Assembly: GCF_024758505.1 (NCBI RefSeq)
Contig: NZ_CP077970.1
Span: 5,704,001-5,768,000, forward strand
DNA from: Bradyrhizobium arachidis
GTDB lineage: Bacteria; Pseudomonadota; Alphaproteobacteria; Rhizobiales; Xanthobacteraceae
Direction of reading: 5' to 3'
DNA: 64,000 bases
Positions 26,416-35,351 of the stretch are shown here, one piece after another. The position numbers and the translations under genes were made by a program. Within the stretch, counting starts at the first letter, position 1; every line of letters starts with the position of its first letter. Under the pieces are notes generated by a model. It was given only the letters and a program-made list of their open reading frames with translations. It did no database searches and was not told where the DNA came from.

Positions 26416-26798
26416 CCAAAGCACAGAAGTATTCCAATGCGCGGGCGGCCGCTCGGCCGCACGCGGCCCATACGCCCTTCTCAGCCAGGCCGGAAGGTGG
26501 GCACGCAGCTTTGCTGTGGCGCTATGATGTCGTGCCCCACCACACGATGTCGCAACCCACGCTACGGTCATCGCGTCATCTCCCACAATCTCGCCAGATT
26601 GACGGAACATTCGTTCGCCGCCGGCACATTGGTGCCCGGTCTCGCCTCCAACTGCTCAACGCTCGAACCGCCCAACATCCGAAACGCCGACCACTTGCCG
26701 GTGCGAGATGCTTGGAGCATCGATCGGGGAGATCCGGCGAAGCCGGACGCCTGCCGGCGCTTCGAAACTACTCAGATTGTCACATGGAAATAAGAGAT
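26416..26798. other. Intergenic gap without a recognisable gene
   Basis: About 380 bp between the asparaginase and the next small exported protein. A short perfect inverted repeat, GCGGCCG (26445-26451) and CGGCCGC (26454-26460), lies 30 bp after the asparaginase stop and may be a terminator, but no T tract follows. The rest shows no convincing ribosome site, RNA fold or coding frame; it may carry the promoter of the gene at 26799. Confidence 0.4.
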
Positions 26799-27143
26799 AT
26801 GCGTCAAGCAACATCGAAGGCCGCGGCAGGTTCGAATGCGAATCGGCGACGGATATTGTCGGGCATCACAAGTGTCGCCTTGTTCGCGGGTGTCACGGCG
26901 GCGCACGCGCAGAGCACTGGCATCGCTGCATGCGACGAGTTCCTGACCAAATACGACAGCTGCGTCGCGTCCAAGGTCCCCGCGGAGCAGCGCGCAACGT
27001 ACAAGTCGCAGATCGACCAGACGCGCAAGGCGTGGATCGACCTCGCCAAGAATCCGTCGACGAAGGCGACTATGGAGGCGACGTGCAAGCAAACCATGGA
27101 TGCGACGAAGGCCTCGCTCACCGCCTATGGCTGCTCGTTCTGA
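26799..27143 (+). CDS. Small exported protein with four cysteines
   Basis: A 114-residue precursor: a basic N-terminus (SNANRRR), a hydrophobic core and an A-H-A cleavage site near residue 37, then a ~77-residue mature domain starting QSTGIAACDEFL. The mature part has four cysteines (AACDEF, YDSCVAS, ATCKQT, YGCSF) placed to form two disulfides, and is mostly helical and lysine-rich. Start choice is unsure: ATG 26799 follows AAGAG closely, while ATG 26784 adds five residues. I do not know a function; it is probably a soluble periplasmic protein. Confidence 0.75.
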   Translation: MRQATSKAAAGSNANRRRILSGITSVALFAGVTAAHAQSTGIAACDEFLTKYDSCVASKVPAEQRATYKSQIDQTRKAWIDLAKNPSTKATMEATCKQTMDATKASLTAYGCSF

Positions 27144-27203
27144 TCGGGGCGTCCACCGTCGACAAGGGAGTGGCGTCGTGCAGGCGCCACTCTACTGGTC
27201 GCG

Positions 27204-28115
27204 CTACTTCGTGATGTCGTAGACATCAGGATCGAAGCTCGAGCTCGGCTTCTTGAAGGCATTCTTCAGCGCCGCCGACATCGGGACGTTGTAGTTGAGC
27301 CCGTTCGGCGGCGTCGGCGATTGCAGCCACTTCTTGTAGAGCACCTCGATCTCGGGGCTTGCATAGAGCTCCGTCGTCGCGCGATCGGCGAGCGCCTTGA
27401 ACGGGGCGTCTTCCCGCCGCAGCATGATCCCGTAGGGCTCGGGCTTGGAGAAGGTCTCCTCGCTGATCATATAGAGCGACGGTTCTTTCGAGCGCGCAAT
27501 GGCGACCGCGAGCTGGACGTCGTCGAGCGCGTAGGCCTGTGCGCGGTCGGTCTCGAGCAACAGGAAGGCCTCAGCCTGATCCTTTGCGGGCTGAATGTTG
27601 ATGCCGAGATTGCGCTCGGTGTTGACCTTGGCGAGTTGCGTCAGGTTGACAGAACCGGCCACGGCCGTGACGGCCTTGCCCTTTAGATCGTCGATCGTGT
27701 TGATCTTTGCAGCCTTCTTGGCAGCAAAGCGGGTCGCGCTCAAAAAGTGCGTGTTTGTGAACGCGACCTGCTTCTGGCGATCGGCGTTGTTGGTGGTCGC
27801 CGAGCAGTGCAGGTCAAGCGTGCCGTTCACCATCAGGGGGATGCGGTTCGACGACGTTACGGGCAAGAACTCCACCGCGATGTCGGGCATGCTAAGCTGC
27901 TTCTTCGTGACGTCGACGATTCTGAGGCAGATATCGAGCGCAAAGCCGACCGGCTTCTGGTCGCCGTCGAGATAGCTGAACGGGACCGACGCTTCCTGAT
28001 AGCCGAGCGTGATCCGCTTCGTTTCCTTGATCTTCTGCAGCGTGCCGGACAGCTCTTCGGCCGCAGCGGGGCTCGCGAGAACGGCGACGGACAAGATGGC
28101 GGCGGCAAATCGCAT
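27204..28115 (-). CDS. Polar amino acid ABC transporter substrate-binding protein
   Basis: A 303-residue family 3 periplasmic binding protein. The signal peptide ends near AAAEE, and the mature domain starts with KRITLGYQEASVPFSYLDGDQKPVGF, the standard GltI/glutamate-aspartate pattern. Two lobes follow, with LDLHCSATTNNADRQKQVAFTN and GKAVTAVAGSVN. The ATG at 28115 has AGGAG six bases upstream; TTG at 28118 is also in frame. No permease or ATPase gene is adjacent, so it is an orphan that must dock to a transporter elsewhere. Glutamate or aspartate is the most likely ligand by similarity. Confidence 0.88.
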   Translation of the reverse strand: MRFAAAILSVAVLASPAAAEELSGTLQKIKETKRITLGYQEASVPFSYLDGDQKPVGFALDICLRIVDVTKKQLSMPDIAVEFLPVTSSNRIPLMVNGTLDLHCSATTNNADRQKQVAFTNTHFLSATRFAAKKAAKINTIDDLKGKAVTAVAGSVNLTQLAKVNTERNLGINIQPAKDQAEAFLLLETDRAQAYALDDVQLAVAIARSKEPSLYMISEETFSKPEPYGIMLRREDAPFKALADRATTELYASPEIEVLYKKWLQSPTPPNGLNYNVPMSAALKNAFKKPSSSFDPDVYDITK

Positions 28116-28229
28116 CAACGGCTCCTGTGCGGTGGTCGACTGCGGCTGATAGCGCAGGAGACGATGCCGCGAAAGCAGAGGATGCTTCTACCAGCTATCA
28201 CGTTTTGATATGTCGGCGCCTCGCTCGCG

Positions 28230-29153
28230 CTAATCCTTGGCCTCCATCCAGATACCCGCATCCGAATGCTCGCGGATGTGCTTGACCAAAAAGTCAGAAA
28301 ACACCCTGATCTTGGCCGGCAGCCGCACGCGGTTCTGGTAGGCGATGTTCATGGTGAGCAGCGGCAGCTCCCAGTCCATCAGGATCGGGACGAGCTTGCC
28401 GGCCACGATGTCGGCCTGCACGATATAGAGCGGCTGGATCAAAATGCCGAGGCCGGCAAGCGCGGCACCGCGGATCACCTGGCCGTCATTGCTGTCGAGC
28501 GTCGGCGCGATGCGGATAGTCTGCGCCGTATTGCTCCGCCGCAGTCGCAGCGAATAGGGATCGTTGGCGAGGTTGTAGATCAGCATGTTGTGGCGCGCGA
28601 GATCGGCGGGATGCTCCGGCCGGCCGTGGCTTGCGAGATAGGACGGTGCGGCCGCCAGCACGCGGCGCATCTGGCCGATGCGGCGCACGATGATGTTGGA
28701 GTCGGGCTCCTGCTCGCGCGTGCGGATCGCGACGTCGATGCCGGCCTCGATGAAATCGGGATAGCGGTTGGCGCTGATGATCTGGACGCTGAGGTTCGGA
28801 TAGAGCGCGCGGAAGGCCGGCAGCATCGGTGCGAGATAGATCATCGCAAATGACAGCGAGCTGGTGACGCGCAGCATGCCCTTCGGCGACAGCGCGCGGT
28901 CGCTGACGGCATCCTCGGCCTCGGCGAGTTCGTTGAGCAGCGTACTGCAGCGTTGCAAGAGCTCCTGCCCCGCCTCCGTCAGCCACTGCCTGCGCGTGTT
29001 GCGCTCGATCAGCCGAACCGCGAGCCGATCCTCCAGCGCGCTGAGATGCCGGCTCGCCGCCGCGTTCGACATCCGCAATATCTCGGCGGCCTTGGAGAGG
29101 CTGCCGAGTTCGGCCGTCTTGGAGAAGACTTCGAGCTGAAGAAGCCGGTCCAT
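28230..29153 (-). CDS. LysR-type transcriptional regulator
   Basis: A 307-residue LysR protein. The N-terminal winged helix-turn-helix covers residues 1-60 (LGSLSKAAEILRMSNAAASRHL), followed by the linker helix and an effector-binding domain beginning near 90 (LRVTSSLSFAMIYLAPMLPAF). It diverges from the catabolic operon that starts at 29259 across a 105-bp gap containing an 11-bp inverted repeat, the usual LysR layout. It is therefore the likely activator of the hydroxyquinol-type cluster, with a pathway intermediate as coinducer; this is inference from arrangement. The DNA-binding helix resembles the CrgA/PtxR-like subgroup. Confidence 0.92.
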   Translation of the reverse strand: MDRLLQLEVFSKTAELGSLSKAAEILRMSNAAASRHLSALEDRLAVRLIERNTRRQWLTEAGQELLQRCSTLLNELAEAEDAVSDRALSPKGMLRVTSSLSFAMIYLAPMLPAFRALYPNLSVQIISANRYPDFIEAGIDVAIRTREQEPDSNIIVRRIGQMRRVLAAAPSYLASHGRPEHPADLARHNMLIYNLANDPYSLRLRRSNTAQTIRIAPTLDSNDGQVIRGAALAGLGILIQPLYIVQADIVAGKLVPILMDWELPLLTMNIAYQNRVRLPAKIRVFSDFLVKHIREHSDAGIWMEAKD

Positions 29154-29160
29154 TTTTGCT

Positions 29161-29207
29161 GAAATCGGAAAAGAGACTTACGATTTTTGACCTTTATTTC
29201 CGATTTC
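29161..29207. promoter_or_regulatory. Inverted repeat between lysR and catabolic operon
   Basis: GAAATCGGAAA (29161-29171) and TTTCCGATTTC (29197-29207) are perfect 11-bp inverted arms, 36 bp centre to centre. ATTTTTGC flanks the outer side of both arms, extending the symmetry. It lies between the divergent starts at 29153 and 29259, where a LysR tetramer would bind. Confidence 0.5.
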
Positions 29208-29258
29208 TGCAAGGCAAAAATAGCACCAACCAAGACGGCAGGCGAGGAAATCAGGGAA

Positions 29259-29582
29259 ATGTCAGGCCCGATCAGGCACATCGTAATGTGGCGGCTGCGT
29301 GGGGAGACGCCTGCAGAGCGCGCCGCCGCCCGGTCCAAGGTCAAAACCCTGTTCGAGGGCCTGAAGGGCCGGATCGACGGCCTCACCCATATCGAAATCG
29401 GCGTCGACGTCAGTGATGTCGATTATGCCTGCGACGTGGTCCTGTTCTCGGAGTTCCGGGATGATGCCGCGCTAAAAGCCTACGCCACTCACCCGGAACA
29501 TCTTCGCGTGCGCGAGGAATTGGGCGACTTGCGGATCGGGCGCTTCCAGGTCGATTATCCCATCAAAGAGACCGGCGCATGA
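29259..29582 (+). CDS. Dabb (stress-responsive A/B barrel) domain protein
   Basis: A 107-residue dimeric alpha/beta-barrel domain: PIRHIVMWRLRGETPAE at the N-terminus, then IEIGVDVS and DVVLFSEFRDDAALKAYATHPEH, the characteristic Dabb sequence with the H-P-x-H ending. Start ATG 29259 begins the family sequence; an upstream in-frame start adds 24 unrelated residues. Relatives include plant olivetolic acid cyclase and many enzymes or binding proteins in bacterial aromatic pathways. It is first in the operon and overlaps the maleylacetate reductase gene (ATGA). It may act on an unstable aromatic or enol intermediate; unproven. Confidence 0.85.
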   Translation: MSGPIRHIVMWRLRGETPAERAAARSKVKTLFEGLKGRIDGLTHIEIGVDVSDVDYACDVVLFSEFRDDAALKAYATHPEHLRVREELGDLRIGRFQVDYPIKETGA

Positions 29583-30658
29583 TCGGTTCGTTCACCTTTG
29601 AAAACCTGCCCTGCCGCGTCGTGTTCGGCAGCGGAACGCTGGCTGCGGCCAAGGCCGAGGTCGAGCGCCTCGGCGGCAAGCGCGCGCTGGTGCTGACGAC
29701 ACCGCAGCAGGAGGCGCAAGGCAAGCAACTCGGTGCTGCGCTCGGATCGCTCTATGCCGGCATCTTTCCCGGCGCCACCATGCACACCCCGGTCGAGGTG
29801 ACAGCGCAGGCGCTCGCGGCGATGCAGGCCTGCGAAGCCGACTGCGTCGTCTCGCTCGGCGGCGGTTCGACCACCGGTCTCGGCAAGGCGCTGGCCTTAC
29901 GTACGGGCGTCAACCAGCTCTGCATTCCGACCACCTATGCCGGCTCGGAGATGACACCGATCGTCGGCCAGACCGAGAATGGCCTGAAGACCACAGTGCG
30001 CGACGCGGCGATATTGCCGGAAACCGTGATCTACGATGTCGACCTGACGCTGACGCTTCCCGCGGGCCTCGCTGCGACGTCCGGCATCAACGCGATCGCG
30101 CATGCAGTCGAAGCACTCTATGCCCGCGACACCAATCCCGTGACCTCGCTGATGGCGGAGGAAGGCATCCGCGCGCTCGCGCGCGCCCTGCCCGCGATTG
30201 CCGCCAGAAGCGATGACCGCGAGGCCCGCACCGAGGCGCTCTATGGCGCCTGGCTGTGCGGCGTCTGCCTCGGCACTGTCGGCATGGCCCTGCATCACAA
30301 GCTCTGCCACACGCTCGGCGGCACGTTCGATCTGCCGCATGCGGAGACCCACACCATCGTGCTGCCACACGCGCTCGCCTACAACGCAACAGCCGTGCCC
30401 GACGCGATGAAGCGGATCTCGCGCGCGATCGGTGGCGGCGATGCAGCGCAGGGTCTTTACGATCTGGCGCGGCGACTGAATGCAAAGCTGGCGCTGCGCG
30501 ACATCGGCATGCCCGAGAGCGGTATCGACAAGGCGGCCGATCTTGCGGTGACCAATGCCTACTGGAATCCGCGCCCGCTCGAGCGCAACGCCATCCGCGA
30601 CCTGATCGCGCGCGCCTGGGCCGGCGAGCCGCCGGTCGCGACGGGAGTTGCGGCGTGA
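29579..30658 (+). CDS. Maleylacetate reductase (iron-type alcohol dehydrogenase family)
   Basis: A 359-residue protein of the maleylacetate reductase group: RVVFGSGTL near the N-terminus, the nucleotide loop SLGGGSTTGLGKA (about 94-106), IPTTYAGSEMTP, and the domain-2 helix KLCHTLGGTFDLPHAETH. MARs carry histidines here but, unlike true iron-dependent alcohol dehydrogenases, are often not iron-dependent. It reduces maleylacetate to 3-oxoadipate with NAD(P)H, the step after hydroxyquinol ring cleavage; the ring-cleavage gene lies four genes on. It overlaps both neighbours by four bases (ATGA, GTGA). Confidence 0.92.
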   Translation: MIGSFTFENLPCRVVFGSGTLAAAKAEVERLGGKRALVLTTPQQEAQGKQLGAALGSLYAGIFPGATMHTPVEVTAQALAAMQACEADCVVSLGGGSTTGLGKALALRTGVNQLCIPTTYAGSEMTPIVGQTENGLKTTVRDAAILPETVIYDVDLTLTLPAGLAATSGINAIAHAVEALYARDTNPVTSLMAEEGIRALARALPAIAARSDDREARTEALYGAWLCGVCLGTVGMALHHKLCHTLGGTFDLPHAETHTIVLPHALAYNATAVPDAMKRISRAIGGGDAAQGLYDLARRLNAKLALRDIGMPESGIDKAADLAVTNAYWNPRPLERNAIRDLIARAWAGEPPVATGVAA

Positions 30659-32037
30659 ACGGCATGCGGCGCACGCTGATCAGATTCGCAACGGTCCTGA
30701 GCATGGACGATCGCATCGGCGATCTCCGTGACGGCGATGTGCTGGTCGAAGGCGGCAAGATCGCCGACGTGCGCCCCAACATCGATCTCGGCAGCGGCGC
30801 GGCAGAGACCGAGATCGTCGACGGCCGTGGCCGCATCGTCATCCCCGGCCTGATCAACGCGCACATGCACACCTGGCAGACGGGCCTGCGCGGCTTTGCC
30901 GCGAACTGGACGCTGCTGGAATATTTTCGCCGCATGCATGCTGGGCTGGCAACCGTGTTCCGGCCCGAGGACATCCATATCGCCACCCTGGTCGGCGCGC
31001 TGAACCAGATCAATTGCGGCACCACGACGCTGGTCGACTGGTGCCACAACAATCCGACGCCTGCCCATACCGATGCCGGCGTGCGCGGTTTGATCGAGAG
31101 CGGCATCCGCGCCGCCTTCTTCCACGGCTCGCCAAAACCTGAGCCCAAGCCGGGCGAGCCGCATTTCTCGGAAGTGCCGCATCCGCGCCGCGAGGTCGAA
31201 CGGCTGCTCAAGGGCCCCCTCGCCGACCGCAACGGCCTCGTCACGCTTGGGCTTGCCATTCTCGGCCCGCATTATTCGACGCTCGATGTCGCCATGCACG
31301 ATTTCCGCCTGGCGCGGGAGTTGGGCCTGATCGCCTCGATGCACCAGGGCGGCGGTCCGGCGAAGACGCCCGGCGGCTGGGAGAAGCTGATCGAGGCCGG
31401 CCTGGTCGGGCCCAACGTCAATATCGTCCACGGCAACGATCTCTCCGACGACCTCCTGCAGCGCCTCGTCGATCTCGGCGTCTCGTTCTCGGTCACGCCG
31501 GAGAACGAGATGATCCAGGGCCATGGTTTTCCCATCACCGGCCGGCTCCTGAAGCGCGGCGTGCGACCGACGATCGGCGTCGACCTCGAATCCATTCTGC
31601 CCGGCGACGTCTTCTCCGCCGTACGTGTCGCGCTGTCGATGCAGCGAGCGCTAGACAATACGGAGTCGCGCAAGGTTCAAGGCACGATTCCGGAGACGAC
31701 CACGATTCCTGTGCGCGAGGCGCTGCACTGGGTCACCACCGACGGCGCGCGCATGCTGGGGCGTGAGAGCGAGATCGGCTCGCTCACCCCGGGCAAGCTC
31801 GCCGACCTCGTCGTCATCAGCGCCGACGACCTCAACCTCTTTCCGGTGCACGACCCCGCCGCGACCGTGGTGATGCAGACGAGCCTTGCCAATATCGAGG
31901 CCGTGATGATCGGCGGTGTCTGGAAGAAGCGGAACGGTCGGCTGCTGATCGACGGTCTCGATCGGAAAAAGGAGTTGCTCGTGCAATCCGGCCGGCGGCT
32001 GGTGCAGGACATCGAAAAGCAGGGGCGCGCCGCCTGA
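30655..32037 (+). CDS. Amidohydrolase family protein (TrzA/AtzA-like)
   Basis: A 460-residue metal-dependent hydrolase. GTG 30655 is preferred, with GGGAG seven bases upstream and a GTGA overlap with the reductase stop; ATG 30664 is an alternative. Metal-site motifs in order are His70-x-His72 in NAHMHTWQ, the histidine in SMHQGGG, the histidine in VHGNDLS and the aspartate in GVDLES. This is the chlorohydrolase/cytosine-deaminase-like branch that deaminates or dechlorinates N-heterocycles. Position between maleylacetate reductase and a dehydrogenase suggests it removes an amino or similar group from the pathway substrate. Specific substrate unknown. Confidence 0.88.
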   Translation: MNGMRRTLIRFATVLSMDDRIGDLRDGDVLVEGGKIADVRPNIDLGSGAAETEIVDGRGRIVIPGLINAHMHTWQTGLRGFAANWTLLEYFRRMHAGLATVFRPEDIHIATLVGALNQINCGTTTLVDWCHNNPTPAHTDAGVRGLIESGIRAAFFHGSPKPEPKPGEPHFSEVPHPRREVERLLKGPLADRNGLVTLGLAILGPHYSTLDVAMHDFRLARELGLIASMHQGGGPAKTPGGWEKLIEAGLVGPNVNIVHGNDLSDDLLQRLVDLGVSFSVTPENEMIQGHGFPITGRLLKRGVRPTIGVDLESILPGDVFSAVRVALSMQRALDNTESRKVQGTIPETTTIPVREALHWVTTDGARMLGRESEIGSLTPGKLADLVVISADDLNLFPVHDPAATVVMQTSLANIEAVMIGGVWKKRNGRLLIDGLDRKKELLVQSGRRLVQDIEKQGRAA

Positions 32038-32058
32038 GACGGCAAACGGACAAGAACA

Positions 32059-32991
32059 ATGACAGACGCTTCCAAGAACATCGGGTGGATCGGCATCGGC
32101 AAGATGGGCTTGCCGATGTCGGCCCTCGTCGCCAAGGCCGGCTATGCCGTCACGGCGTTCGACCAGAGTGCGGCCCGGATCGCGGCCGCACAGGCACAGG
32201 GCATATCGATTGCTGGATCTGCCGCCGAAGCCGTCAGGAACCGCACGGCCGTTATCACCTCGCTGCCAGACGATGCGGCGCTGCATACGGTCATGCTCGG
32301 CGCCGGCGGCATCATTGGCGCGATGGCCCCGAACTCGGTTCTCATCGAGACCAGCACGGTGAGCGCAGAAGCCTCCGCCGAGGTCGACGCCGCCGCAAAA
32401 GCGCGCGGCATCGCCTATCTCCGTGCGCCGGTGTCCGGCAATGCTAGCATCGTGCATACGGGCGCGCTGACCTGCTTCGTCTCGGGGCCGAAGGAGGCGT
32501 TCGAGAGCGCAAAGCCCCTGTTCGCGAGTTTTACCCGCGCGCAGACCTATCTCGGCCCGGGCGAGGAAGCGCGTTACGCCAAGCTCGCGGTCAATTTGAT
32601 GATCGCGGTGTCGGCGGCGATGATGGCGGAGAGCCTGGCGCTGGCGCGCAAGGGCGGCATCGGCTGGCAGGACATCTTGAAGGTGCTCGACGACAGTGCC
32701 GTCGCCTCCCCCATGGTCAAGTACAAGACCACGCCGCTCCGAGCTCGCGACTTCGAATCGACCTTCTCTTGCAAGCAGATGGCAAAGGATCTCGACCTCA
32801 TCCTCGGCGCCGGCCACGCGGTCGGCGTGCCGCTCCAGCTAGCAGCGCAGGTGCGCGAGACCTATGGCGCGATCGTCGCGCAAGGCGACGGCGAGACCGA
32901 CTTCATCGCCACCGTCCGCCATCTCGAAAAACTGTCCGGGCTTGGTGAGCCGAACCTTGGCGAACCCAACCTTGGCGAACCAAAGCTCTGA
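32059..32991 (+). CDS. 3-Hydroxyisobutyrate dehydrogenase family oxidoreductase
   Basis: A 310-residue beta-hydroxyacid dehydrogenase: the NAD-binding GIGKMGLPMS (12-21), the substrate loop APVSGNASIVHTG, and the catalytic lysine in YAKLAVNLM. It oxidises a 3-hydroxy acid or reduces the matching semialdehyde; tartronate-semialdehyde, 3-hydroxyisobutyrate and threonate types share this fold. The last 16 residues are three tandem copies of a five-residue LGEPN/K unit, encoded by a 15-bp DNA repeat, an odd tail absent from the family. It sits between the amidohydrolase and the dioxygenase genes in the same operon. Confidence 0.88.
   Translation: MTDASKNIGWIGIGKMGLPMSALVAKAGYAVTAFDQSAARIAAAQAQGISIAGSAAEAVRNRTAVITSLPDDAALHTVMLGAGGIIGAMAPNSVLIETSTVSAEASAEVDAAAKARGIAYLRAPVSGNASIVHTGALTCFVSGPKEAFESAKPLFASFTRAQTYLGPGEEARYAKLAVNLMIAVSAAMMAESLALARKGGIGWQDILKVLDDSAVASPMVKYKTTPLRARDFESTFSCKQMAKDLDLILGAGHAVGVPLQLAAQVRETYGAIVAQGDGETDFIATVRHLEKLSGLGEPNLGEPNLGEPKL
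32941..32985 (+). repeat. Three 15-bp tandem repeats inside a coding sequence
   Basis: Units start at 32941, 32956 and 32971 (for example CTTGGCGAACCCAAC), differing at a few positions. They encode LGEPN-LGEPN-LGEPK at the C-terminus of the dehydrogenase, two codons before its stop. The in-frame length suggests slippage expansion tolerated at a disordered tail. Confidence 0.85.
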
Positions 32992-33007
32992 TCAACGGAG
33001 GCACCCT

Positions 33008-33892
33008 TTGCGCAACTTCAACGAAAACACGATCACGGACGCCGTGCTGGAGCGGATCGAGGGCGCGACCGACCCGCGCATCAAGCAGGTGAGCGAAGCG
33101 CTGGTCCGGCACCTCCACGCCTTTGTCCGCGAGGTGCGCCCGACCCAGAAGGAGTGGGAGTTTGGCATCGACTTCCTGACCCGAACCGGCCACATGTGCG
33201 ACGACAAGCGCCAGGAGTTCATCCTGCTGTCCGACACACTCGGCGTCTCCATGCTGGTCGACGCGATCAACCATCCCGTGCCGGAAGGCGCGACCGAAAC
33301 GACGGTGCTCGGGCCCTTCTTCGTGCAGGCCGCGCCGGAGAAGAACAGCGGCGACGACATCTCCGGTAAGATGGAAGGCGACCCGATGCTGGTCACCGGC
33401 TCGGTCTCCACCGTCGACGGACGGCCGCTCGCGAACGCCGTGGTCGATGTCTGGCATTCCGATGATGACGGCTATTACGACGTGCAGCAGCTCGACAAGA
33501 TCGGCGACCTCGCAATGCGTGCGCGGTTCCACGCCGATGCCGACGGCCGCTTCCATTTCTGGTCGATCAAGCCAGCGCCCTACCCGATTCCGCACGACGG
33601 ACCGGTGGGCGACATGTTGGAGGCGCAGGGCCGGCATCCCTGGCGCCCCGCGCATGTGCATTTCATGATCTCGGCGCCCGGCTTCGAACAGCTCGTGACG
33701 CATGTGTTCGTCGCCGGCGACAAATATCTCGACTCCGACGTGGTGTTCGGCGTCAAGGACAGCCTGATCCGCGAATTCGTGCGCTGCCCGCCCGGCCGTG
33801 CGCCAGATGGTCGCACGATGGACGCAGAGTACTTCCATTTGAATTATGATTTCGGCCTGAAGCAGCTTGCGAGCAACGCGCAAGCCGCCTAG
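33008..33892 (+). CDS. Intradiol dioxygenase, hydroxyquinol 1,2-dioxygenase-like
   Basis: A 294-residue enzyme started at TTG 33008, behind GGAGG at six bases. An N-terminal helical linker domain (to about 100) precedes the beta-sandwich catalytic domain. The ferric ligands are visible: Tyr157 in DDGYYDVQ, Tyr192 in PAPYPIPHDGP, and His216/His218 in RPAHVHF. Together with maleylacetate reductase in the operon, the best reading is hydroxyquinol (1,2,4-trihydroxybenzene) cleavage to maleylacetate. Catechol 1,2-dioxygenase is the alternative, but no muconate-cycloisomerase gene is near. The product is cytoplasmic and needs oxygen. Confidence 0.9.
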   Translation: MRNFNENTITDAVLERIEGATDPRIKQVSEALVRHLHAFVREVRPTQKEWEFGIDFLTRTGHMCDDKRQEFILLSDTLGVSMLVDAINHPVPEGATETTVLGPFFVQAAPEKNSGDDISGKMEGDPMLVTGSVSTVDGRPLANAVVDVWHSDDDGYYDVQQLDKIGDLAMRARFHADADGRFHFWSIKPAPYPIPHDGPVGDMLEAQGRHPWRPAHVHFMISAPGFEQLVTHVFVAGDKYLDSDVVFGVKDSLIREFVRCPPGRAPDGRTMDAEYFHLNYDFGLKQLASNAQAA

Positions 33893-33956
33893 GCCGGACC
33901 AGCCGCAACGGACCAAAAGAGTCCGCCAGCATCGAGGGAGCAGACGGGGAGGAATG

Positions 33957-35351
33957 ATGGGACCGCGGGTCAGCACAGCAGCATTGGCCGATCGCCTGAC
34001 GGGGCTGATCGGTCCGCGCGCCAGCACCGCGCGCGGCGTGCTCGATCAGCACGGCCAAAGCGAGTCCTATTATCGCGCACTGCCGCCCGACATCGTCGTA
34101 TTTCCTGAGACGACGGCGGAGGTCGCCGAGATCGTAAAACTGTGTGCCGGTGCAGGCACGCCCATCGTGCCGTTCGGCGCGGGCACCTCGCTCGAAGGCA
34201 ATGCCGCCTCGGTCGCGGGCGGCGTTTGCTTCGATTTCGCGCGCATGAACAAGGTGCTCGCGGTACACGACAGCGACATGGACGTCGCGGTACAGCCCGG
34301 CATCACCCGCAAGCAGCTCAATGCGGAGCTGCGTAACACCGGCCTGTTCTTCCCGATTGATCCCGGCGCGGACGCCTCGATCGGCGGCATGACCTCGACC
34401 CGCGCCTCCGGAACCATGGCCGTGCGTTACGGCACCATGAAGGACAATGTCATGGCGCTGGAGGTCGTGCTGGCCGATGGCCGCGTGATCCGCACGTCCA
34501 AGCGCGCGCGCAAGTCGGCGGCGGGCTACGATCTGACCCGGCTGTTCGTCGGTGCTGAAGGCACGCTCGGAATCATCACCGAGATCACGCTCAAGCTGCA
34601 TCCCGTGCCGCAGGCGATCTCGGCCGCGGTCTGCAGCTTCGACACGCTGCATAGTGCCGTCGACACCGCAATTGCGATCATCCAATCTGCCATTCCCGTC
34701 GCACGCATCGAGCTGCTCGATGACGTCATGATGCGCGGCATCAATGCCTATGCAAAGCTCGGCTACCGCGAGGCCCCCACCCTGTTCTTCGAATTCCACG
34801 GATCGGAGGGCGCCGTCGCCGAGCAGGCCGAGGCGGCGCAGGCGATTGCCGCCGACCATGACGGCCGCGGCTTTGAATGGGCCAAGGCGCAAGAGGACCG
34901 CAGCCGGCTTTGGCACGCCCGCGACAACACGCTCTATGCCGGCCTGGGCCTGCGGCCAGGCGCACGTGCCGTCATCACCGACGTCTGCGTGCCGATCTCG
35001 CGACTGGCAGAATGCCTGACCGAGACGAGGCGCGATGCGGACGAGAGCGGCTTCACCGCACCGATCGTCGGCCACGTTGGCGACGGCAATTTCCACATGC
35101 TGATCCTGGTCGATCCTGCAAATACCGACGAACTCGAAGGCGCAAAGGCACTCCAGGCCCGCATGGTCGCCCGCGCCATCGCCATGGATGGCACCTGCAC
35201 TGGCGAGCACGGCATCGGCCTCGGCAAGATCGATTATCTCGCGGATGAGCTCGGAGACGCCGTCGACGTTATGCGGTCGATCAAGACGGCGCTCGATCCG
35301 AACGGCCTGATGAACCCAGGCAAGATCTTCGCCGGCGGAGCAAAAGCATGA
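33957..35351 (+). CDS. FAD-linked oxidase, GlcD/D-lactate dehydrogenase type
   Basis: A 464-residue VAO-family flavoprotein. The FAD-binding half has VPFGAGTSLEGNA and DPGADASIGGM, then FVGAEGTLGIITEITLKLHP. The C-terminal cap has GHVGDGNFHMLILVD and GEHGIGLGK, characteristic of glycolate oxidase subunit GlcD and D-lactate/D-2-hydroxyacid dehydrogenases. ATG 33957 is favoured over the adjacent ATG 33954 because GGAGG then lies four bases away. It oxidises a 2-hydroxy acid and passes electrons to an unseen acceptor; no GlcE/GlcF partners are present. It overlaps the ABC ATPase start by four bases, which ties it to import. Confidence 0.88.
   Translation: MGPRVSTAALADRLTGLIGPRASTARGVLDQHGQSESYYRALPPDIVVFPETTAEVAEIVKLCAGAGTPIVPFGAGTSLEGNAASVAGGVCFDFARMNKVLAVHDSDMDVAVQPGITRKQLNAELRNTGLFFPIDPGADASIGGMTSTRASGTMAVRYGTMKDNVMALEVVLADGRVIRTSKRARKSAAGYDLTRLFVGAEGTLGIITEITLKLHPVPQAISAAVCSFDTLHSAVDTAIAIIQSAIPVARIELLDDVMMRGINAYAKLGYREAPTLFFEFHGSEGAVAEQAEAAQAIAADHDGRGFEWAKAQEDRSRLWHARDNTLYAGLGLRPGARAVITDVCVPISRLAECLTETRRDADESGFTAPIVGHVGDGNFHMLILVDPANTDELEGAKALQARMVARAIAMDGTCTGEHGIGLGKIDYLADELGDAVDVMRSIKTALDPNGLMNPGKIFAGGAKA

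Noticed and set aside
26427..26445. KYSNA-like codons after the asparaginase gene resembling the end of the acyl-CoA dehydrogenase (KKYSNA), as a remnant of insertion
   Set aside because: Only about six codons match and the flanks do not align; chance cannot be excluded, unlike the 130-bp marR case.
30087..31259. 390-codon minus-strand frame across the maleylacetate reductase/amidohydrolase junction
   Set aside because: It spans two genes that overlap by GTGA on the other strand and shows Arg/Ser/Pro-rich noise.
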